From: an uncultured Pseudomonadales bacterium
GTDB taxonomy: Bacteria; Pseudomonadota; Gammaproteobacteria; Pseudomonadales; Azotimanducaceae
Reading direction: 5' to 3'
Assembly (NCBI GenBank): GCA_951813515.1
Contig: OX638346.1
Span: 2,225,617-2,289,616 of the forward strand
Length of the DNA: 64,000 bases
The notes under the pieces were generated by a model. It was not told the DNA's origin, searched no databases, and worked only from the letters and a program-made list of their open reading frames with translations. The translations under genes and the position numbers were made by a program. This document shows positions 37,860-45,922 of the stretch, in pieces (the stretch's first letter is position 1; each line of letters starts with the position of its first letter).

Positions 37860-38102
37860 CCCGCATATATCACCAAGGCGCTTGTCGAGTCAGCAAAGGT
37901 CATCGCATTTCAATAAGTTACGTTCTATTTTCGACGTTCGTGCCGTAAACAGACTGCGCTGCCGCGCCCTCGCTTGTCTTTTGCCCGCGTGGGCGCGCGT
38001 GCTCGCTGCACCATAAGCGATGGCTATGCTTCCGCTCGCGAGCACGCCCACGCGGGCAAAATCCTGCGCGATCATCGCGGCCCTTGGTGACATATGCGGG
38101 CT
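37858..38102. mobile_element. MITE-like element (family B), copy 1, at the hpnD stop codon
   Basis: About 245 bp with 21-bp terminal inverted repeats (37858-37878 and 38082-38102; 20 of 21 match), reading AGCCCGCATATRTCACCAAG inward. The left end overlaps the hpnD stop TAG. An internal long hairpin (37979-38061) has arms built on TTTTGCCCGCGTGGGCG and GTGCTCGC. Homologous to the element at 51848-52061. No coding frame inside. Confidence 0.75.
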
Positions 38103-38182
38103 TGCGACGGCGAAGAAGACTGACGGTAGTCACATCGAAACCAGAAGCGGGAGCGCGCCCGCTTCTGCGGGAACCGGCACGA

Positions 38183-39400
38183 CTACCAGTTCGAGGACTT
38201 CTCGGCGTGCGCATGGTCGGGCATGTCGAAGCGCAGGCCCGTATTGTCGTACATCGATGCGCCGAAGGCCGCCACCAGGCTGCTCCCGCCCCTTCCTGTC
38301 ACCCGCTCGAAGAAACGCCCCAGCACGTTGTTCAAGCGGAACATGTGCAGTGCGGTCCACATCCCGAACGCTCTGCTCTTCGGCAGATTCAGCTGGTCGG
38401 CGAGGTCGTTGCCGACCAGAAATCGGCAGACGGGATAGATGGTCCTGTCAACCAGATTCGCCCGCTCTTTCGGGTCCTCGATCCCGGCGACCAAGGGCGC
38501 GGAATTGATGAGCGCATTGGCCATGAGCACCGCGCTTTCGGTGGGCGGCGGCTCGCATGCGGACCCGACGGCGAACCACCTCAGAGCGTCCTCTTCGTCG
38601 GCGTAGAGCAGAGCGTCGGGAACGCCCATGAGATGTCCGGCGTAGCGCCATACCGCGCAGAAACTTTCCCGCTCCTCCTGGGAATAGACGGAGCCCAAGG
38701 TCTCCGAGTGCATCAATGTCCGCGCGGAGAAGCAGGCGAGCGCATAGCCCATGTGGGCGGCACTGATCGGTGTCCCGAGGGCCGTGGAATCCCATTCCGG
38801 GGACTCGCTCAGCAGATAGCGGACCTGCCCGTGGACGAACCGGATTCGAACCGACAGCTTCCAGCCGTCGCCGTACCGTTGCAGCCCTCCCGGCCAGAAT
38901 ATCTCCATCTGGTGCCGGTTGTTCTGCCTGAGCCGACGGACGCCATCGTCGAAGATCCGCCCCGTCTGGACGAAGGACTCGCTGATCAGCGTCGAAAAGC
39001 CGTCGATCAGTGTGCCGGCGACGAACGCGGCGAAGATGTTGACGATATTGGACTGGAAGGCGCGGATGCCTGGCGCGAAAGCCGCGTGATCGACCCATGG
39101 CGGCTCGGGTTCGGCGAAGACGTCGCGCAACGACTGCGGCGCATCGCGAAGGATGTCCTCTTTCAGGTTCATGCCGGCGTCGATGAACCGCGCCGACTCC
39201 GCTCGTGATAGCGAGGCCAGGTCCTTCACCGCCGCGTCCATCAGGGGATCGCCGATGGTTGTGTGCCGGACATAATTGTCGGCTGCGTCCTGGTCGATGG
39301 CGCGCGCTCTGGCGTGGCCGTCGACATATGCTGAAGGGGCTTTTTGTTGCCAGCCGGCCGCAGGCGCGGAAGGTTGCCTCTGTACGTGAGGCGCGGTCAT
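38183..39400 (-). CDS. MpaB/rubber-oxygenase-type (DUF2236) protein
   Basis: 405 residues. The central domain matches the ER-bound oxygenase MpaB/latex-clearing-protein fold: PPWVDHAAFAPGIRAFQ, LSVRIRFVHGQVRYLL, WDSTALGTPISAAHMGYAL, and EERESFCAVWRYAGHLMGVP. Known members are heme-b proteins that cleave polyisoprenoid chains (Lcp) or meroterpenoid side chains (MpaB). No signal peptide is seen. The gene runs opposite to hpnD and hpnE, between them, and is flanked by a MITE-like element on one side and a decayed hpnD tail on the other, so it looks inserted. A squalene- or terpenoid-cleaving function is a hypothesis from context. Confidence 0.85.
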   Translation of the reverse strand: MTAPHVQRQPSAPAAGWQQKAPSAYVDGHARARAIDQDAADNYVRHTTIGDPLMDAAVKDLASLSRAESARFIDAGMNLKEDILRDAPQSLRDVFAEPEPPWVDHAAFAPGIRAFQSNIVNIFAAFVAGTLIDGFSTLISESFVQTGRIFDDGVRRLRQNNRHQMEIFWPGGLQRYGDGWKLSVRIRFVHGQVRYLLSESPEWDSTALGTPISAAHMGYALACFSARTLMHSETLGSVYSQEERESFCAVWRYAGHLMGVPDALLYADEEDALRWFAVGSACEPPPTESAVLMANALINSAPLVAGIEDPKERANLVDRTIYPVCRFLVGNDLADQLNLPKSRAFGMWTALHMFRLNNVLGRFFERVTGRGGSSLVAAFGASMYDNTGLRFDMPDHAHAEKSSNW

Positions 39401-39728
39401 AGGCTAACCGTTCGGGTTGACATACGGTGTTTAGCGGTGCGTTCGGGTGTTCCAGCACATGGCGCACATAACGCCAACCGAACACCCCCACAGACCTGCG
39501 CGAGATCACCCCTGCGGTATCCACATGTCGTTTGAACGACGGCCACTCTAGACTCCTTGCGTGGGCGTAACGTTTACAATTGAATCAAGTTTGGGGAATC
39601 ACTTGCCGAATCATAACGTTGCAACACATGCCTCATCGGTCTGAGGCGAAGCCTCGCTTCGCTAGGGAATTAGGACAAAACATGCGTACGTATGTCAAGA
39701 CCGACCGACTCCGATGCATTGGCAAGAT
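39401..39728. other. Intergenic region between the MpaB-like gene and the hpnD remnant
   Basis: About 330 bp with no supported gene. It contains the probable promoter of the MpaB-like gene on the minus strand and, near 39641-39665, the hairpin GCGAAGCCTCGCTTCGC. It is less GC-rich than its neighbours (for example CGTTTACAATTGAATCAAG near 39570). Confidence 0.5.
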
Positions 39729-39915
39729 AGAGGACGCCGACAGACTGATTAACGAAATCGGATCCCGCAAGAGGCGGCTTGCGGTCGTCATGATGGCGGG
39801 GCATCGAGAGACGCCTGATCGTCTGGAAGCGCGTTGCTGGTGTCGAATCGGCGGTCCGATTCGGCTGCCGCGCGCGCGAAAAATGTGGCTCGCGCTACGC
39901 TGCGGATTGCTCTAG
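39729..39915 (+). pseudogene. hpnD: Decayed duplicate of the hpnD 3' end
   Basis: About 187 bp whose translation DADRLINEIGSRKRRLAVVM and HRETPDRLEARC ending KMWLALRCGLL follows the last 60 codons of HpnD (EADRLIGELRSRKMKPAVVM ... KIWLALRYGLL), ending with the same GLL-stop. DNA identity is clearly above chance along the whole segment. It lacks both Asp-rich motifs and has no start in context, so it cannot make an enzyme. It lies directly upstream of hpnE, where intact hpnD would be expected. Confidence 0.85.
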
Positions 39916-39917
39916 CG

Positions 39918-41183
39918 GTGGCACCCGTGTCCCGAACGCACATCGTGGGCGCCGGCCTGTCGGGTCTTGCCGCCGCGGTATCCCTGGTTTTGGCGGGGCG
40001 GTCAGTCACGCTCTACGAAGCGGGCGGCCGGGCCGGAGGACGCTGCCGGTCCTATGTCGATACAAAACTCGGTTGCATGATAGACAACGGCAACCATTTG
40101 CTATTGAGCGGCAATAGATCCGTAGCACGCCACCTGCGAGATATCGGCGCCGCCGCAGAGTTGGTCGGTCCCGCCGAGGCCCGCTTTCCGTTTCTCGACG
40201 TTCGCTCGGGTCAGCGATGGTGTGTGCGTCCCAATCGGGGGATGCTGCCCTGGTGGATTTTGAGCGCGCGCCGGCGCGTGCCCAATACCAGGGCCTGGAA
40301 CTACATCTCGGCGCTGTCGTTCGCCGTCGCGGGACCGCGCCGCACCGTCGCCGACTGCGTCGGTGACAGCGGTGTCCTGTTCGAACGGTTCTGGGAGCCT
40401 CTGGCCGTGGCAGCGTTGAACACGCCTGCGAAGACCGGCGCGGCGCGCCTGTTGTGGCCGGTATTGCGCGACACGTTCGCCAGGGGCGAGACCGCCTGCC
40501 GTCCCCGGATTGCCGGAAAGGGACTGTCCTCGGCATTCGTGGACCCGGCGCTTCGGTTGTTGCGACGCCGAGGCGCAGCCGTTCGGCTCGGGCGGCGATT
40601 GCGCCGGATCGCGTGCAGCGAGGGCAGAGCTACGGCTCTGGATTTTGGCGTGGAAACAGTCGTCCTGGCACCGGGTGAAACCGTGGTGCTGGCGGTGCCG
40701 CCTGCCGCCGCGGCCAGCCTGGTGCCCGCGCTGACCGTGCCGAAACGAAGCCACGCCATCGTCAATGTGCACTTTCGCTTGTCGGCCTGCCCCGGGCTGT
40801 CGGAGGACCTGCCGTTTCTCGGGCTGATCGGAGGGGTCGCGCAGTGGTTGTTCGTCAGGGGCGACATCGCATCGGTGACGGTGAGCGCCGCCGACGCGCT
40901 TGCCGCGGAGCCGGCCGAAGCCATCGCGCGGAAAACCTGGAACGATGTTGCCATCGCGCTCGGTTTCGGCCGCGAATCACCGCCGACGTATCGCGTGGTA
41001 AAGGAAAGGCGCGCCACCTACGCGCAGACGCCGGAAGAAGTGCGTCGACGTCCGGGAACGCGCGGGCCATTCCCCAACGTGTACCTGGCGGGGGATTGGA
41101 TCGATACCGGGCTGCCCGCGACAATCGAAGGCGCCGTGCGCTCTGGCCACATGGCTGCGCGCGCCATCGCCGCTGGCGGGTAG
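39918..41183 (+). CDS. hpnE: Hydroxysqualene dehydroxylase
   Basis: About 421 residues; start is GTG at 39918 (or GTG 39927), as no ATG fits. HpnE is an FAD-dependent amine-oxidase-fold enzyme that reduces hydroxysqualene to squalene. The dinucleotide motif HIVGAGLSGLAAAVSLVLAG is followed by the YEAGGRAGGRCRSY binding loop, and the C-terminal NVYLAGDWIDTGLPATIEGAV closes the FAD site. Together with hpnC and hpnD it completes the farnesyl-diphosphate-to-squalene route. No ribosome site is obvious; it may be translated by coupling from the old hpnD frame that ends three bases before. Confidence 0.93.
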   Translation: MAPVSRTHIVGAGLSGLAAAVSLVLAGRSVTLYEAGGRAGGRCRSYVDTKLGCMIDNGNHLLLSGNRSVARHLRDIGAAAELVGPAEARFPFLDVRSGQRWCVRPNRGMLPWWILSARRRVPNTRAWNYISALSFAVAGPRRTVADCVGDSGVLFERFWEPLAVAALNTPAKTGAARLLWPVLRDTFARGETACRPRIAGKGLSSAFVDPALRLLRRRGAAVRLGRRLRRIACSEGRATALDFGVETVVLAPGETVVLAVPPAAAASLVPALTVPKRSHAIVNVHFRLSACPGLSEDLPFLGLIGGVAQWLFVRGDIASVTVSAADALAAEPAEAIARKTWNDVAIALGFGRESPPTYRVVKERRATYAQTPEEVRRRPGTRGPFPNVYLAGDWIDTGLPATIEGAVRSGHMAARAIAAGG

Positions 41184-41291
41184 GCTTCCAGCGCCGTAGC
41201 GGATGGAATGCGCAAGCTGGGCTATGCGGGCTGGAAGGTAAGAATGGCCGTTGCGGAGGCTGTCGCCGCCGGACGCTTGCGGGCCGCGCGA

Positions 41292-41316
41292 GCCACTCGG
41301 CGAAGAGTGGCGTTTC
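41292..41316 (+). terminator. Probable intrinsic terminator after hpnE
   Basis: Perfect 7-bp stem GCCACTC / GAGTGGC (41292-41298 and 41305-41311) with a six-base loop, followed by GTTTCCC. Lies between the convergent hpnE and LolA-like genes; the U-run is short, so efficiency may be moderate. Confidence 0.45.
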
Positions 41317-41322
41317 CCGACA

Positions 41323-42279
41323 TCAACGCGCCCGTCTCAGTCCGGTCTGGTTGAAGTCGCTGGCATCAAGGTCGGTTCCGAACTGGTAGTCGGTCCAGCG
41401 CAGAACCGTGCTTTTCCCCGTGAGGTGATTGATCATCGTCATTTCGCCGGCGTGCCAAAACGCGCCGAGGTACTGTTCGTAGTTCCGCGCGGTGAGTGTC
41501 TTCAGGTGCGCGTCCTTGCGGTCGTAGTATTCCACCTTCCAGACCCGAAGTGCGTCCCGGTCCTGCCAGACCACCTGGCGGAGATAGCCGGACCGTTGGT
41601 CCACGGGGAAGCGTTCTGAAACGGCGCACGTCAGGTTTGCGGCCTCGTCTTCGCCCTCGGCACAGGACTCGTCGCGCAGGTATCGATATGTGAACTTTTC
41701 AACCTCTTGAGCGCTCATGTCCTCATAGGCGAATTCGCTGCCCATGAAGGAGCCGGAACGGTTGGCCGAGCTTATGCGCTTGACCCGCTTCAGCGCGGGC
41801 AGATAGAGCCACTGTTCGTCCGCGGCCTCCTTGTGCGCGTAGATAAGCAAGGCGGTCCCCTCGACATTGCGCGGTTGATCGAAGACGAACATGCTCTTGT
41901 CGCCGTCGCCTTCGACCTCAAGCACCTTGACGCGGAGTTCGCGGCGGCTCTCTTGGCCCTGCTTGTTGCGCAGCACCATGACCTGGCGCGCGGTGAAGTT
42001 GCCGAAGCCCAACTTGCGCTCGCGCGCCTCTACCGCGATCGCAAGGCCGGCCGCTTCGGCGCTGTCCTGTTCCGACGCCGCCAGCGGCGGTGCGCTCAGG
42101 CAGAACAACAACGCCAAGGAGGTGAACAGCTCACGCGGCGACCATGGAAGTGCCCGCTCTTCGAACATGGAACAACCACCCCGGGTCGCTAATGCTTCCT
42201 TGGGACATTTGTTCCATGGAAGGCAAAGGGAGTCCTTGGCCCGGAAGAGCGACGGGCCATTCGCCGGAAAACGGTTCAT
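41323..42279 (-). CDS. LolA-like outer-membrane lipoprotein-sorting family protein, partner of the RND exporter
   Basis: About 318 residues from the ATG at 42279. This start has AGGAG five bases upstream and shares ATGA with the RND gene; a second ATG at 42168 would put the hydrophobic segment (LFTSLALLFCLSAPPLAAS) close to the N-terminus as a usual signal peptide. The mature part has the PF17131-type LolA-like fold: NFTARQVMVLRNKQGQESRR, FVFDQPRNVEGTALLIYAHK, QWLYLPALKRVKRI and SGSFMGSEFAYEDM. Such proteins carry a lipid-like ligand in the periplasm. The pairing with an RND exporter suggests that the pair hands a lipid to the outer membrane. Confidence 0.88.
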   Translation of the reverse strand: MNRFPANGPSLFRAKDSLCLPWNKCPKEALATRGGCSMFEERALPWSPRELFTSLALLFCLSAPPLAASEQDSAEAAGLAIAVEARERKLGFGNFTARQVMVLRNKQGQESRRELRVKVLEVEGDGDKSMFVFDQPRNVEGTALLIYAHKEAADEQWLYLPALKRVKRISSANRSGSFMGSEFAYEDMSAQEVEKFTYRYLRDESCAEGEDEAANLTCAVSERFPVDQRSGYLRQVVWQDRDALRVWKVEYYDRKDAHLKTLTARNYEQYLGAFWHAGEMTMINHLTGKSTVLRWTDYQFGTDLDASDFNQTGLRRAR

Positions 42280-44576
42280 GGTTTTCTCCTGTCGATGGCC
42301 ATCAGCAATGGCGGGAGCAGCAGGAAATCCGCGAGCAGCGCGAATCCGATGGTGATCGTGACCAACATGCCTAGCGACCAACTGACTTCGAATCCCGATG
42401 AGGCGAATACCAGGAAACCCGCCGCCAGAGCCAGGGTCGTGGTCCATAGCGCCCTGCCTACGGCGCGAAACGTTGCGCGCACGGCCTCGGGCGCTGCGAG
42501 CCCCTCGCGGCGTGCTCTTTGATACTTGGTCAGAAAGTGCGTGGTGTCGTCGACGACGATGCCGAAGGCGATGGCCGTCATCACGGAGCCGGCGAGACCC
42601 ACCTGACCGACCAGATAGCCCCACAGACCAAAGCTCATGGCCGCCGGAATGAAATTCGGCACGAGGCTCACGATACCAAGGAGCGGACTTCTCAGCACCC
42701 AGACCAGAATGAATGAAATGAGCGCCATGGCGATAATCGTGGCGCGCAGCATGCTATCGATGTTGCGTTGCGACAGGTGGGCGAAAGTCATGCTGAAACC
42801 CGTCGCGGCGGTCGCGAGCTCGGGCGCATTGTCGTTCAGCCACGCCTGTGCCCGCTGGTCGAGTTCGCGTTGTTGTTTCGCCGACAGGTGGCCGCTGGTC
42901 GCGACGGTCATGCGCGTGGCGGACTTGGCGACATCGATGCGGTCGTTGAGGTCTTTGCCGAAGGGCAGTGAAAGCTCGTAGAGCAGCAGGTACTGCGCGG
43001 CGAGCGCCTCATCGTCGGGCAAGCGGTAGAAAGCGGGATCGTCGCCATGCATGTTCTTGTTCAGGCGTTTCATGATGTCCGGGAATGCCTGCACATGGGT
43101 CACTTCGGGCTGCTGCCGACTCCATTGTGCAAAGGCATCGACCGCGCGTAGATAGGGGGGAGCAGTGATCCCGTCTTCGCGCCCCGAGTCGAGGGCGTAC
43201 TCGAGCGATTCCAGCCCGTTCAGGTTGTCGATGATGAAGTCCGTGTCGCGCCGGAACTCGTAGCGGTCGTCGAAGTAGCGGGTCCAGTTGTCGGTCAACT
43301 CGATACGCCAGATGCCCGTCACCAGGGCGACGGCCAGCAGCGAGACAGACCAGAGCAGGAATGTGCGGCGCGCGATGACGAAGTCGGCGAATCGATCAAA
43401 CAGGCCCGGTTTGTCGGCGGGGGCGCGAGACGCCCGCAAGGGCAGGATCGCAAGCAAGGCTGGCAGCAGCGTCACGGAATAGAGCAGGGCGCACATCACG
43501 CCGAACGCCACGAGGTTGCCCAGGACGTGGAAAGGGGGCGAGTCCGAGGCGTTCAGGCTGAGGAAGGCGATGGCCGTGGTCACCGACGTGAGGAAGACCG
43601 GATAGATGTTGCTGCGCAACGACTCCATGATCGCCTGGCGCTTCTCTAATCCGCGACCCACACCCGCCAGGGCGCTCGTGACAATGTGTATGGAATCCGC
43701 GACGGCGATCGTCATGACGATGATCGGCACGCCCGCATTGACGGGGCTGAACACCGTGCCGACCCAGCCTGCAAACCCCATCGTGGTGTTCACGGTGAAC
43801 ACCAGCGTAACAAGCACGACGATGGTGGCGAACACGGAGCGCAGCAGCACCAGGGTGGCGACCGCGATGATCAGGAACACGATGGGCGTGAGCTTCTCCA
43901 TGTCGTCCTTCGTGACATCGGCGAATGCGCGATTCATGATCACGTCGCCGGTCACGTAGTAGGCAATGTCGGGGTGGCTCGCCCGGGCATCGTCCAGCAG
44001 CGTATCGAGGTGATCGGTTATCTCGACCACTGCGGCATCCGCCGCATCGGGCAAGGCGAAGTTGATCGCCAGTCCGGCCACGCGCCCGTCGCGAGAGACC
44101 AGTCGCCCGGCGATTTCTGCCGCGTTGAGGGCGATGTCCTCGATGCGCTCGAGGTCGGCATCGCGTAGCGCAGGCGCGTCGAGGACCAGTGGCTCGACGA
44201 GCAGGTCGTCTTCCAACCCTTCGCTGTGGTTGTAGTTGGTGAGCGAATCCACGCGGGTGGAATACGGCACGCGCCATGCGGCGTCGGTCAGTTCCTCCAT
44301 CGCGCCGAGCGTCTCGCGGGTGAACACCGACCCCTCTCCAGGGGCGATGGCGATCAGCGCCGTCTTCGATTCGGAGAACGTGGCCTCCAGGGCGTCGAGC
44401 GCGGCGAGTTGCGGATTGCCTTCGTCGAACAGTATACGGTGGTCGTTCGTCACGCCGATGCGGGGAACGCCTCCCGTCATCACCAGCATGAACGCCGCCG
44501 CAACCGCGACGACCAGCCACCGTCGGCGCAGGACGATGTCGGCGTAGCCGTCCATGGGAGTGTTTTTCTCAGCCAT
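42276..44576 (-). CDS. RND-superfamily (MMPL/HAE3-type) exporter
   Basis: 766 residues with 12 predicted membrane helices in two repeats, each with a large periplasmic loop (about 40-220 and 420-580). VIVMTIAVADSIHIVTSALAG in the first half and VGLAGSVMTAIAFGIVVDDTTHF in the second are the conserved helix-4-type motifs with the acidic proton-relay residues. This is the COG1033 group, which includes HpnN and mycobacterial MmpL lipid exporters, rather than AcrB drug pumps. It overlaps the LolA-like gene by ATGA. The cargo is probably a lipid, possibly the triterpenoid made by the neighbouring hpn genes. Confidence 0.9.
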   Translation of the reverse strand: MAEKNTPMDGYADIVLRRRWLVVAVAAAFMLVMTGGVPRIGVTNDHRILFDEGNPQLAALDALEATFSESKTALIAIAPGEGSVFTRETLGAMEELTDAAWRVPYSTRVDSLTNYNHSEGLEDDLLVEPLVLDAPALRDADLERIEDIALNAAEIAGRLVSRDGRVAGLAINFALPDAADAAVVEITDHLDTLLDDARASHPDIAYYVTGDVIMNRAFADVTKDDMEKLTPIVFLIIAVATLVLLRSVFATIVVLVTLVFTVNTTMGFAGWVGTVFSPVNAGVPIIVMTIAVADSIHIVTSALAGVGRGLEKRQAIMESLRSNIYPVFLTSVTTAIAFLSLNASDSPPFHVLGNLVAFGVMCALLYSVTLLPALLAILPLRASRAPADKPGLFDRFADFVIARRTFLLWSVSLLAVALVTGIWRIELTDNWTRYFDDRYEFRRDTDFIIDNLNGLESLEYALDSGREDGITAPPYLRAVDAFAQWSRQQPEVTHVQAFPDIMKRLNKNMHGDDPAFYRLPDDEALAAQYLLLYELSLPFGKDLNDRIDVAKSATRMTVATSGHLSAKQQRELDQRAQAWLNDNAPELATAATGFSMTFAHLSQRNIDSMLRATIIAMALISFILVWVLRSPLLGIVSLVPNFIPAAMSFGLWGYLVGQVGLAGSVMTAIAFGIVVDDTTHFLTKYQRARREGLAAPEAVRATFRAVGRALWTTTLALAAGFLVFASSGFEVSWSLGMLVTITIGFALLADFLLLPPLLMAIDRRKP

Positions 44577-44820
44577 TCGCCATGGTTGTGCAATCCCTGT
44601 TCGTGGGCGGCTCGCACATGTTGCCGATCTCGATCACTTTTCGCGCCTCTGCTCCGTTGGTGAAGAGCATGGCTTTGGGAACCCCCGCGATGTAGCCGCT
44701 ATGGCACCGAATATACTTGACGCTCGCGTTCGCGTCCGGGCTGAATTCGGTCTCCACAGACTCCGAGTATGCCAGCGGGCGCGTGGAAAAACACTCTCTC
44801 CCCCCGAGCGCAAGTCCCAC
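44569..44820 (-). CDS. Small hypothetical protein upstream of the RND exporter, possibly truncated
   Basis: 83 residues from a GTG at 44820; its stop overlaps the RND start by 8 bases. GLALGGRECFSTRPLAYSES and a middle VKYIRCHSGYIAGVPKAMLF contain three to four cysteines. The frame stays open into the hairpin repeat just upstream, where a longer reading has only repeat-derived sequence, so the original N-terminus (perhaps a signal peptide) may have been destroyed by the repeat. I do not recognise a family. Confidence 0.4.
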   Translation of the reverse strand: MGLALGGRECFSTRPLAYSESVETEFSPDANASVKYIRCHSGYIAGVPKAMLFTNGAEARKVIEIGNMCEPPTNRDCTTMANG

Positions 44821-44828
44821 GTAAATGC

Positions 44829-45016
44829 CCCACAGCCTGTGCCTTCGGCGCCGGTTGTTTTCTTGCGAGGGGTATCCCCTCGCGCCGCTCTTCTTTGCGA
44901 GGGACACCCTCGCGCTGCTGTTCTTTGCGAGGGACACCCTCGCGCTCCCGGGCTGAGGGCTCCTTTCTTGCGAGGCGTTCCTCCTCGCCCTCTCGCGGCT
45001 GAAGGCTGTGGCCCGG
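44829..45016. repeat. Array of GCGAGGG hairpin repeats
   Basis: Four hairpins of one family in a row: GCGAGGGG-TAT-CCCCTCGC (44865-44883), GCGAGGG-ACA-CCCTCGC (44897-44913), the same again (44927-44943), and a degenerate fourth near 44969-44995. The middle two units are a 30-bp direct repeat with 26 identical bases. Outer sequences CACAGCCTGTGCCTTC and the reverse of CTGAAGGCTGTGG form a weak inverted pair. The same hairpin core occurs inside the MITE-like element at 35570-35665. Confidence 0.75.
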
Positions 45017-45159
45017 CCCTGCTCGTCACCCTTGGAAGTCAATGCGGGATTTCCTTGTTCGTGGCGTTCTGAAGATAGCCTGCCGCCGTCGCCTCATCGC
45101 GTTGCGCGGTTTGCCGGGAAGCGATTAGAGTGTGGGTCCTTGCCGTCGGAGCGAATTCC

Positions 45160-45903
45160 ATGACCAAAGCCACGCTTCTGGCGTGCCTGACCATCGCCCA
45201 CGCGTTCCTGTCGGCAAGTGCCGCCGCCGAGTCCATCGAAGCGGCGCGCAATGCGTTTTCCGAAGGGCGATACATCGAGGCGGCTGATCTGGGCGAAGCC
45301 CTGGGAACTGCTTCGGGACATGCGCTGGCGGCCGAAGCGCTTGCGATCTACGCCCACTATCTTGCACGGGAGGAAGAGAAGGCGCCGTTGCTGCAACGTG
45401 CGATGCGCTCGGCGGAGACGGCCATCGAACTGGACCCGGACAGCGCGGAGACGCATCTTCAGTCGGCCCATGCGACGGGCCGCTACTCCCAGCTCTTCGC
45501 CCCGATGAAGGCGATGCAGGAGGGATACCCGAAGCAGGTGCGCGCGTCGATCGAACGGGCAGTCGAGTTGGACCCGAGTCATTTCGGAGCGCACCTGAGC
45601 CTGGCCTCCTGGCATGCGGAAGCGATCGGCAAGGGCGGGATGATGGCGCGCGCTATGCTCGGGGCGAACAAGAAGACCGCGTTCGCCCACTTCGAAAAGG
45701 CGATGGCGCTTGCGCCCGACAGAAACGTCGTGTTGATCGAATATGCAAAGGGCGTTCTGATGCTCGAACGCAGGAAGGGGCGTTCCGAGGCGCGGGACCT
45801 GCTCGTGCGCGCGATCGAGTTGCCGCCACAGGACGCGTTCCAGCAGATTCTTCATGAACTTGCGGTCGAGCGCCTGGAGGCCCTCGACGGCGAGGCTCGC
45901 TGA
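45160..45903 (+). CDS. Exported TPR-like repeat protein
   Basis: 247 residues from the ATG at 45160, which begins a signal peptide (MTKATLLACLTIAHAFLSAS). The mature protein is helical, with tetratricopeptide-like units (SIEAARNAFSEGRYIEAADL, AMRSAETAIELDPDSAETHL, ASIERAVELDPSHFGAHLSL, AHFEKAMALAPDRNVVLIEY). TPR proteins serve as scaffolds in periplasmic complexes. It lies between two envelope transport units (RND/LolA-like and the ABC operon). A TPR-type outer-membrane partner is known in the BstABC sterol exporter of Methylococcus, which is a loose parallel. Confidence 0.85.
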   Translation: MTKATLLACLTIAHAFLSASAAAESIEAARNAFSEGRYIEAADLGEALGTASGHALAAEALAIYAHYLAREEEKAPLLQRAMRSAETAIELDPDSAETHLQSAHATGRYSQLFAPMKAMQEGYPKQVRASIERAVELDPSHFGAHLSLASWHAEAIGKGGMMARAMLGANKKTAFAHFEKAMALAPDRNVVLIEYAKGVLMLERRKGRSEARDLLVRAIELPPQDAFQQILHELAVERLEALDGEAR

Positions 45904-45922
45904 CGTGGGGAAACGCGACCGG

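Noticed and set aside
38183..39400. Reading the MpaB-like gene as part of the hpn operon
   Set aside because: It lies on the opposite strand with its own upstream region, so it cannot be in one transcript with hpnD and hpnE; only a functional link is considered.
44861..44950. Possible CRISPR array at the 30-bp direct repeats
   Set aside because: There are no unique spacers: the repeat itself is a continuous hairpin unit, and no cas genes are nearby.
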